Origin: DAXETY01 sp051155755
GTDB taxonomy: Bacteria > Desulfobacterota > Desulfobacteria > Desulfobacterales > SG8-13
NCBI GenBank assembly: GCA_051155755.1
Contig: DAXETY010000147.1
Location: 1-27,342, forward strand
Direction of reading: 5' to 3'
DNA length: 27,342 nucleotides
Part shown: positions 22,803-27,342 of the stretch, piece by piece
Numbering within the stretch: position 1 is the first letter of the stretch
Layout: every line of letters begins with the position of its first letter
Translations under genes and position numbers: made by a program
The notes under the pieces: generated by a model
What the model was told of the DNA's origin: nothing
Database searches by the model: none
The model's input: the letters and a program-made list of their open reading frames with translations, nothing else

Positions 22803-23125
22803 TCGTTGATGAACCCGCGGACATGATTAGACTCATCAAGTCCCTGCGGGGCATTGTTGACACCCCGGTCGGCGAACTCAAGAACCGTATCGCCAACCAC
22901 GCGATTGTGGCTGTCCTTGACTCACTTGACTTTCCGCCAGACGGTGATGAGAGAACTCAGCAGCAGGTGATTCTCCAGCACGTCGATGCGCTTCTATCGG
23001 ACGGTCACGGTCTCTCCTTTCGGTATCGTCCGAGCGCGGATGATCCCTGGGAAGATGTTGACCGGACCATGATGACGAATCTGATGAGGCTCGATATAGA
23101 AATCGCCGAGCAGGAAAACGACTGA
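22784..23125 (+). CDS. Small unknown protein, third gene of NAD-salvage cassette (C15)
   Basis: 113-residue acidic protein overlapping the end of nadR by 19 bases in another frame. It opens SQYAIVVDEPADMIRLIKSL, with VDTPVGELKNRIANHAIVAV, then RTQQQVILQHVDALLSDGHG and an acidic tail. The segment 'IRLIKSLRGIVDTPVGELKNRI' faintly recalls the ribosomal L7/L12 C-terminal fold (V-I-K-x-x-R-x-x-T-x-x-x-L-x-E-A-K), but I would not name it. Translational coupling with nadR suggests a related role, perhaps regulation or partner protein; function unknown. Confidence 0.7.
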   Translation: MSQYAIVVDEPADMIRLIKSLRGIVDTPVGELKNRIANHAIVAVLDSLDFPPDGDERTQQQVILQHVDALLSDGHGLSFRYRPSADDPWEDVDRTMMTNLMRLDIEIAEQEND

Positions 23126-23131
23126 GGGAAT

Positions 23132-23192
23132 CCCCAACAACGGCTTCCAGAGGACGCCGGGGGACCGGCGCCTCTGAAGCCGAGCGTTCGCC
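23132..23192 (+). other. attC: attC of C15 (61 bp)
   Basis: R'' CCCCAAC; R' GTTCGCC. Arms CGGCTTCCAGAGGACGCCGG / CCGGCGCCTCTGAAGCCG are strong. R'' should be GGCCAAC to match C15's left core GTTGGCC; two bases differ. Confidence 0.88.
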
Positions 23193-23201
23193 AAGTAAAA
23201 C

Positions 23202-23231
23202 TTGACATGTACATACAAATGTACATATAAT
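23202..23231 (+). promoter_or_regulatory. brnTA promoter with operator in the spacer
   Basis: -35 TTGACA (23202-23207), an 18-base spacer that is entirely the perfect inverted repeat TGTACAT-ACAA-ATGTACA (23208-23225), then consensus -10 TATAAT (23226-23231). The toxin ATG is 8 bases after the -10. BrnA (or BrnTA) is the expected repressor. Confidence 0.88.
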
Positions 23232-23239
23232 AGGGTGCC

Positions 23240-23506
23240 ATGTTTGAATGGGATAAATCGAAGGCCAAAGCGAATAAGTCCAAACACGGAATCCCGTTCG
23301 CTGATACATTCGCGGTCTTCGAAGATCCAAACGCCGTGACGCTTGAGGATCTCCGGAAAGGTGAGCAACGCTATGCCACCATTGGAATGGACGCGTTTGG
23401 CCGGATACTGGTAGTGGTCTATACATGGCGAGAGGACAACATTCGAATCATTTCAGCACGTAAGGCTGTGCGCTACGAGGTGAGACAATATGAAGGCGAA
23501 ATATGA
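23240..23506 (+). CDS. brnT: BrnT ribonuclease toxin (C16)
   Basis: 88-residue type II toxin, an RNase with RelE-like fold. Typical elements: FEWDKSKAKANKSKHGIPFA, FEDPNAVTLEDLRKGEQRYA, GMDAFGRILVVVYTWREDNI and RIISARKAVRYEVRQYE, which contains the family's catalytic Arg and late basic residues. Full length. First gene of cassette C16 (23187-23819), overlapping brnA by 17 bases. The gap between -10 and ATG leaves almost no leader and no Shine-Dalgarno. Confidence 0.95.
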   Translation: MFEWDKSKAKANKSKHGIPFADTFAVFEDPNAVTLEDLRKGEQRYATIGMDAFGRILVVVYTWREDNIRIISARKAVRYEVRQYEGEI

Positions 23507-23744
23507 CTTTAGCAAAGGTAAGCGGGGTGCCGTACTTCCTTCTTCCGGAAAGAAAGTCCGAATCACCATTCGACTTGATCGTGACATTATCGACTGGTTC
23601 CGGACCAAGGTGGAGGAACAAGGCGGAGGTAACTATCAGACGATGCTCAATGATGCCCTCCGAACATATATGGAACATCAGGAGAAACCCATCGAAGATG
23701 TCCTTCGCCGTGTCGTCCGAGAGGAACTGCAAGCTGCCAAATAG
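23490..23744 (+). CDS. brnA: BrnA antitoxin, ribbon-helix-helix (C16)
   Basis: 84-residue antitoxin. The C-terminal half has the ribbon-helix-helix DNA-binding fold: VRITIRLDRDIIDWFRTKVE, then GGGNYQTMLNDALRTYME. The N-terminal part (YDFSKGKRGAVLPSSGKK) is the usual BrnA toxin-contact region. It overlaps the brnT gene and is translationally coupled to it. It is expected to hold BrnT and repress at the TGTACAT palindrome. Confidence 0.94.
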   Translation: MKAKYDFSKGKRGAVLPSSGKKVRITIRLDRDIIDWFRTKVEEQGGGNYQTMLNDALRTYMEHQEKPIEDVLRRVVREELQAAK

Positions 23745-23751
23745 TGGAAAT

Positions 23752-23825
23752 GGCGAACCAATCATTTGAGAGGGACTGGTTTTTCGCTGGCCGCTTCAAA
23801 CCAGCCCCTCAATTCTATGTTATAC
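23752..23825 (+). other. attC: attC of C16 (74 bp)
   Basis: R'' GGCGAAC, exact complement of C16's left core GTTCGCC; R' GTTATAC. Arms TTTGAGAGGGACTGGTTT / AAACCAGCCCCTCAA. Confidence 0.92.
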
Positions 23826-23878
23826 CTTGAGGACTGCTACTCATGAAGCAGAGAGATTAGCTTGAAATAGCCTGCAAA

Positions 23879-24388
23879 TTGTTTGGGATTTATTGTTTGC
23901 TTGTCGCTACAAACTACGGTTTCAAGGTATTCCCTGATTTCTTTTTAGACCGTGGACTAAGCAATAGTGACTATTACCATATTATCGTGATTTCGAGTAT
24001 TTCTGAAGTTCTCAAATTTTTAATTTATGTCGGATTAGGCCTATACCTGCTTAGAGATGGCGGAATCATTCTACGGTTTGCACAAAAGGATACATCCAGT
24101 AACGAGACAAACGATTTCTCATCTATCTATGCCTTGTCACTCAAATTATTAGGTTTTTTCCTCATAATTAAAATGTTGCCCTATTTGTTAGAGATCGGTG
24201 CCAATTATATATATTACACTAATGCACCTCAATTTATCGACACTTCTGAATATAAACATTACGTAAATATCAGAACTGTGCCCACGTTCATTACCTTTTT
24301 TCTCGGTTTTTATCTACTTAAAAACGATACCTGGTTTTACCGCTTTGGAGCATCGGTGGGTAATAAACCTTTAATTACCAAAGATTAA
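23879..24388 (+). CDS. Membrane protein with premature stop near start (C17)
   Basis: Cassette C17 (23820-24450). The open part from TTG 23879 encodes 169 residues with hydrophobic helices (YCLLVATNYGFKVF, VLKFLIYVGLGLYLL, LKLLGFFLIIKMLPYLLEI, VPTFITFFLGFYLLK), so a four-helix inner-membrane protein. The natural start seems to be ATG 23843: in the same frame it gives MKQRD, a TAG stop at 23858-23860, then LEIACKLFGIYCLL, which continues the helix naturally. A single base change would restore about 181 residues. Either the gene is inactivated, or it is rescued by readthrough or reinitiation at TTG. Family not recognised. Confidence 0.72.
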   Translation: MFGIYCLLVATNYGFKVFPDFFLDRGLSNSDYYHIIVISSISEVLKFLIYVGLGLYLLRDGGIILRFAQKDTSSNETNDFSSIYALSLKLLGFFLIIKMLPYLLEIGANYIYYTNAPQFIDTSEYKHYVNIRTVPTFITFFLGFYLLKNDTWFYRFGASVGNKPLITKD

Positions 24389-24394
24389 TGTAGG

Positions 24395-24456
24395 GTATAA
24401 CCAGCGGCTTGAGTCGGACGCTCGCAAGCTCGCGCCGCTCAGCCGCAACGTTAGGC
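24395..24456 (+). other. attC: attC of C17 (62 bp)
   Basis: R'' GTATAAC, exact complement of C17's left core GTTATAC; R' GTTAGGC. Sister of the C9 attC (same CCAGCGGCT..GAGTCGGACG and GCCGCTCAGCCGCAACG arms). Confidence 0.93.
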
Positions 24457-24554
24457 AGTCGAGAGATTCTACGAGCCCTTTTTCAAGCGGTATGGCGATA
24501 GTGTCCGTAGGCGCCCAATTGGAGAAGCACGGTAGAAAATGCGAGGATGAGCTA

Positions 24555-25049
24555 ATGGAGACCTTTCAGATCGCGTTAATTATTGCGACCTTACTATGCA
24601 CTCTGGTGGCCGGGTTTGTATTTGCTTTCGCCGTGGTTGTGATGCCGGGTTTACGGAGCCTCGGTGACGGCGAGTTTCTAAGAGCGTTCCAGGTAATGGA
24701 CCGCGTGATCCAGAAAAGCCAGCCGGTTTTTATGCTGGTCTGGATTGGTTCGGTTGTCGCACTTTTTGCTTCGGCTGCTCTTGGCTTCGGACAATTGGAT
24801 GGAGTCGGGCGGTCTCTCGTCATCGCAGCGGTACTCGTGTACCTGCTCGGCGTTCAGCTACCGACGGCCATCATCAACATTCCGTTGAATAATATGATTC
24901 AGACTCTCGCGATTTCCGACATGGATGAGAGGGCCCAGAACGCGGCTCGCCGAGAGTTCGAATCGCGTTGGAACCGTTCGAATGTGACCAGGATGGTCTT
25001 GGCGAGCTTGGTGTCCATATTGCTCCTGATACTGTTACTCAGACTTTAG
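24555..25049 (+). CDS. DUF1772 / anthrone-oxygenase-like membrane protein (C18)
   Basis: 164-residue membrane protein with four hydrophobic helices (IALIIATLLCTLVAGFVFAF, VFMLVWIGSVVALFASAALG, SLVIAAVLVYLLGVQLPTAI, VTRMVLASLVSILLLILLL). The motif VVVMPGLRSLGDGEFLRAFQ followed by MDRVIQ and the late NIPLNNMI with the ..R..FESRWNRSNVTR segment are typical of DUF1772. I prefer ATG 24555 over 24492, because the extra 21 residues are hydrophilic and outside the family. First gene of a two-gene cassette (24451-25652). No attC is seen between it and the SnoaL-like gene. Confidence 0.85.
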   Translation: METFQIALIIATLLCTLVAGFVFAFAVVVMPGLRSLGDGEFLRAFQVMDRVIQKSQPVFMLVWIGSVVALFASAALGFGQLDGVGRSLVIAAVLVYLLGVQLPTAIINIPLNNMIQTLAISDMDERAQNAARREFESRWNRSNVTRMVLASLVSILLLILLLRL

Positions 25050-25153
25050 AGGGTAGAGGCAGGGGATGGCGTCACGTATGATCCAAATTGAACCGCAGCC
25101 GCACAGACCCCATAAACCTTGGCACTGGCGGATGGATCCAGTAGGAGGAAATC

Positions 25154-25570
25154 GTGTCTCAAACTATCGAAGATACTATGCTTCGGTTCGTTTCCGAGGT
25201 GATTAACCAAGGCAACTTCGACGTGGTCGACGAGATCGCTGATCCGAACTACGTCTATCGGAGCCCGGACGAAGAACTGCACGGCACGGAAGCGCTCAAG
25301 GGTTTCCTTGCCAGCTACCGTACCGCCTTCCCAGATTTGCGAATGGCCATCGACGAGTTGGTCGTAGCGAACGACACGGCGGTGATTTTCTTCACTCTCA
25401 CCGGCACGCACGAAGGCCCACTAATGGGAATTGCGCCGACCGGCAAGGAAATGCGAGCCCACGGAGTGGTTCGCAGCCGTTTCGAGGACGGTAGAATCGT
25501 GGAAGAGTGGGAAGTTCTTGATCAGCTGGCCGTACTCACCCAGTTGGGCGTTGTTTCACTTCCCTCGTGA
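25154..25570 (+). CDS. SnoaL-like ester cyclase / NTF2-fold protein (C18)
   Basis: 138-residue NTF2-like protein of the SnoaL/ester cyclase group. Typical sequence: FVSEVINQGNFDVVDEIADP, YVYRSPDEELHGTEALKGFL, YRTAFPDLRMAIDELVVAND, and FTLTGTHEGPLMGIAPTGKE with the final RFEDGRIVEEWEVLDQLAVL. These proteins cyclise or isomerise small aromatic or polyketide-like molecules, or serve unknown roles. GTG 25154 is chosen because AGGAGG ends 5 bases upstream. It shares the cassette with a DUF1772 protein, a combination that hints at small-molecule oxidation and cyclisation, though this is speculative. Confidence 0.88.
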   Translation: MSQTIEDTMLRFVSEVINQGNFDVVDEIADPNYVYRSPDEELHGTEALKGFLASYRTAFPDLRMAIDELVVANDTAVIFFTLTGTHEGPLMGIAPTGKEMRAHGVVRSRFEDGRIVEEWEVLDQLAVLTQLGVVSLPS

Positions 25571-25597
25571 GGCGAGCTCCATTGGTCGAGAGCGCTT

Positions 25598-25658
25598 GCC
25601 TAACAAGAGCATACAGTCGGACGCGGCAATGCCACGCCGCTGATGCGGGACGTTAGAT
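25598..25658 (+). other. attC: attC of C18 (61 bp)
   Basis: R'' GCCTAAC, exact complement of C18's left core GTTAGGC; R' GTTAGAT. Arms GCATACAGTCGGACGCGGC / GCCACGCCGCTGATGC. Confidence 0.92.
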
Positions 25659-25680
25659 CCAAAAGGAGATTCTGGATAAA

Positions 25681-26208
25681 TTGGGCAAGTTTTCAGAAGG
25701 ATTATTAAACGATGAAAAAATACTTGCAAATTTGGACATTTGCGCCGGTCTTACAATTCTCGATGCCGGCTGCGGAAACGGCTATATGGCGAAAAAATTA
25801 TCTGAACTGGTGGGAAAGACTGGAAAGATATATGCTCTTGACCCGAATAAGCAATCGATCGCAAATTTAAAAATAGAAGTTGAAATGACCAATATAGAAG
25901 CCTTCGTTGGCGATATTACAAAACCAACAAGGTTGAAAGCCGCTTCAATTGACTTGATCTACCTCTCAACGGTCTTTCACATTTTTTCAGAATCTCAAAT
26001 TGAAGGATTTGTAACAGAAATAAAACGAATTTTAAAACCAAATGCTCGACTGGCTATTGTGAATATAAAAAAGGAAGATACTCCCTTCGGCCCACCGGTC
26101 GAAATGCGCTCTTCTCCTGAGGAATTGAGACGAAAGGTCCCGTTAATTCCCAAGATACTCGTTGAAGTTAGTGAGCATTTTTACATGCAAGTATTTGAAA
26201 ATGCGTAA
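25681..26208 (+). CDS. Class I SAM-dependent methyltransferase (C19)
   Basis: 175-residue methyltransferase, cassette C19 (25653-26272). Motif I is LTILDAGCGNGYMAKKL, followed by the motif II acidic strand IYALDPNKQSIA, VGDITKPT, IDLIYLSTVFHIF (motif IV-like) and LKPNARLAIVNIKKEDT (motif VI). The C-terminal lid is short. The start codon is uncertain: TTG 25681 fits, but GGAGATT lies just before CTG GAT AAA TTG, so the original start may be an ATG mutated to CTG (giving MDKLGKF...). Substrate unknown. Confidence 0.85.
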   Translation: MGKFSEGLLNDEKILANLDICAGLTILDAGCGNGYMAKKLSELVGKTGKIYALDPNKQSIANLKIEVEMTNIEAFVGDITKPTRLKAASIDLIYLSTVFHIFSESQIEGFVTEIKRILKPNARLAIVNIKKEDTPFGPPVEMRSSPEELRRKVPLIPKILVEVSEHFYMQVFENA

Positions 26209-26217
26209 ATATATCGG

Positions 26218-26278
26218 ATCTAACAAGGCGCTTCCAGCCGACGCAAAAAAGCTGCGCGGCTGAAGCGCAGCGTTAGGT
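26218..26278 (+). other. attC: attC of C19 (61 bp)
   Basis: R'' ATCTAAC, exact complement of C19's left core GTTAGAT; R' GTTAGGT. Arms GGCGCTTCCAGCCGACGC / GCGCGGCTGAAGCGC. Last attC seen in the window. Confidence 0.92.
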
Positions 26279-26377
26279 TTCATCAGTAAGCTATGAGTCG
26301 TATGGTTGAAGCTTTGTTACAAGCAGCTGCTCGTATGACACTGTTCTTTAGAAGGAGGATTTTTCTTGGAGGCTAAA

Positions 26378-27205
26378 ATGAACACAAAAAAAGACACGCC
26401 GCTGAATAGAAGATCCTTTCTCAAGAGGAGCGCCTTAACCGGAGTTCTGGCACTTTTCTCTAATTGGTTTCATTCGCCATTCGCCACTGCCCAAGAGACC
26501 TCGAAGAAGCTCTTCCGCCGCGTGCGTCCGGGGGACGCCGAATGGCCGAATCAGCAGGCTTGGGACGATCTGGCGCGAAAGGTTGCTGGGAGGCTGGTTT
26601 CAGCGGAGCTGCCCTATCAGGTCTGTATCGACCAACCCCAGTCATCGGCCTGCGCGAGTCGCCTGGAGGAGTTGAAGAATCCATTCTTCATTCAAGAACA
26701 ACCGGGCGGGACGCAGTCCACCGGCTGGCTCAACGGCTGGGAGGCCCGGCCGAGCGTCCAAGCGGTCGCCGCCACGACACCCCGGGACGTTGCGGAGGCC
26801 GTAAAGTTTGCCAACAAGCATCGTCTACGCCTCGTGATCAAGGGGGGAGCCCACGAGTACCTGGGTCGCTCCAACAGCGCGGATTCCCTCATGGTGTGGA
26901 CTCGCGGCATGGACGGGTTGGAACTCCACGACGGTTTTGTGCCCGCCGGTGCCCCGGCAGGAACGAAGCCCTTGCCGGCGATCACCGTCGAAGCCGGCGC
27001 CATCTGGTTGCAGGCCTACGACAAGGTGACCACCCAGGCGGGGCGCGTCGTTCTGGGCGGCGGCTGCACCACGGTCGGCGTTGCAGGGCACGTGCAGCAA
27101 GGGGGCTACGGGAGCTTTTCGAAGCGGTGGGGGACGAGTGCCCAAAACCTACTGCAGGCCGAGGTCGTCACGGCTGGTTTCGATAACCTAAAATTGACCC
27201 CTTAG
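26378..27205 (+). pseudogene. Tat-exported FAD-binding oxidoreductase, truncated by IS (C20)
   Basis: FAD-linked oxidase of the PCMH/berberine-bridge type. The N-terminus has a twin-arginine signal, NRRSFLKRSALTGVLALFSN, so it should be exported folded. The FAD-binding part shows PSVQAVAATTPRDVAEAVKF, RLVIKGGAHEYLGRS, and VVLGGGCTTVGVAGHVQQGG with GGYGSFSKRWG. The family needs about 450-550 residues, but coding sequence ends at about 27174 (LLQAEVVTA). The remaining codons to the stop at 27205 come from an IS21-family terminal repeat. ATG 26378 follows GGAGG at 7 bases. It starts right after the C19 attC, so it is probably cassette C20 (begins 26273), but no attC of its own is visible. Confidence 0.85.
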
Positions 27206-27342
27206 AGGCCCAAACGACAACCTAAAATTGACCCCCCCTGGAGCAGATTCTCTGGTAAAGGAGATTGTTCCCATACAACCCCAATGCCGGAGGGAAGAGG
27301 AGATGCTCAAGGTGGATCAGTATGAATACATCCGGACCGCAC
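27175..27342 (+). mobile_element. IS21-family insertion sequence, left end
   Basis: The left end begins at about 27175 (TG) with two copies of AACCTAAAATTGACCCC (27185-27201 and 27219-27235), the repeated terminal sites to which IS21 transposase binds. An istA start follows. The element interrupts the oxidoreductase gene, and the remainder lies beyond the window. Confidence 0.85.
27303..27342 (+). CDS. istA: IstA transposase, N-terminal fragment
   Basis: Only 13 codons are in the window: MLKVDQYEYIRTA. This is the usual opening of IS21-family IstA proteins, whose N-terminal helix-turn-helix follows. The start ATG 27303 is preceded by GGAGGGAAGAGG. The window edge cuts the gene. Confidence 0.8.
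   Translation, partial: MLKVDQYEYIRTA

Larger units (their letters stand above)
11591..27174. mobile_element. Chromosomal integron: intI, attI and at least 19 cassettes
   Basis: It consists of an integrase gene, an attI region and 19 attC-terminated cassettes, plus a twentieth gene unit without a visible attC. attC lengths vary from 60 to 132 bases. In 17 of 19 cassettes the R'' box is the exact reverse complement of the core at the cassette's own left boundary, the signature of circular-cassette integration. Cargo is mostly small and orphan, in varied base composition. The array ends in this window at an IS21-family insertion, so the true 3' end is not seen. Confidence 0.93.

Noticed and set aside
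25050..25153. A possible attC between the DUF1772 and SnoaL-like genes
   Set aside because: No RYYYAAC ... GTTRRRY pair with complementary arms is present, so I treat both genes as one cassette.

Overview
The window has two parts. Positions 1 to about 11,560 are GC-rich ordinary chromosome with bacterial metabolic genes. Positions 11,591 to at least 26,272 are a chromosomal integron: a tyrosine-recombinase integrase (intI, minus strand), an attI region, and 19 complete gene cassettes, each ending in its own attC site. A twentieth cassette-like gene is cut by an IS21-family insertion sequence at the right edge. Gene content and composition suggest an anaerobic or sulfate-reducing-type proteobacterium (Desulfobacterota-like). 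That is inference from gene style, not proven.

Left part: a truncated enoyl-CoA hydratase gene is joined head-to-head to an inverted fragment of a second, about 88% identical copy. A class III (CaiB/BaiF) CoA-transferase follows, then two adjacent dynamin-like GTPases with membrane segments. Next comes an amino-acid nitrogen cluster: threonine ammonia-lyase, an archaeal-type ornithine cyclodeaminase (TIGR00300 / LOR-SDH family), a carbamate kinase and a COG2403 P-loop GTPase related to cyclic 2,3-diphosphoglycerate synthetase. A broken RDD-family membrane protein gene lies against the integrase.

Integron: I numbered the cassettes C1 to C20. Boundaries were checked with an internal rule: the R'' box of a cassette's attC must be the reverse complement of the GTTRRRY-like core at that cassette's own left end. 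It holds exactly for 17 of 19 cassettes, and it places the attI crossover at GTTCTAC, 12968-12974. Many cassettes are AT-rich, unlike the left flank, and mostly encode small orphan proteins. Recognisable cargo: CbrC/UPF0167 (C2), a PD-(D/E)XK-like protein (C4), a frameshifted barstar (C5), HicAB in reverse orientation (C9), a MORN-repeat protein (C13), HigBA (C14), a three-gene PnuC-NadR-unknown NAD-salvage unit (C15), BrnTA (C16), a DUF1772 plus SnoaL-like pair (C18) and a SAM methyltransferase (C19). C20 carries a Tat-exported FAD oxidoreductase interrupted by the insertion sequence.

Most striking: the three toxin-antitoxin cassettes, from three unrelated families, share one control layout. 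A TTGACA -35 box is followed by a perfect inverted repeat (6-7 nt arms, 4 nt loop) that fills the 17-18 nt spacer up to the -10 box. The toxin start codon lies at or within a few bases of the predicted transcription start. The array is also rich in self-protection functions (three TA modules, barstar, CbrC). Its largest cassette would give NAD salvage as a mobile unit.
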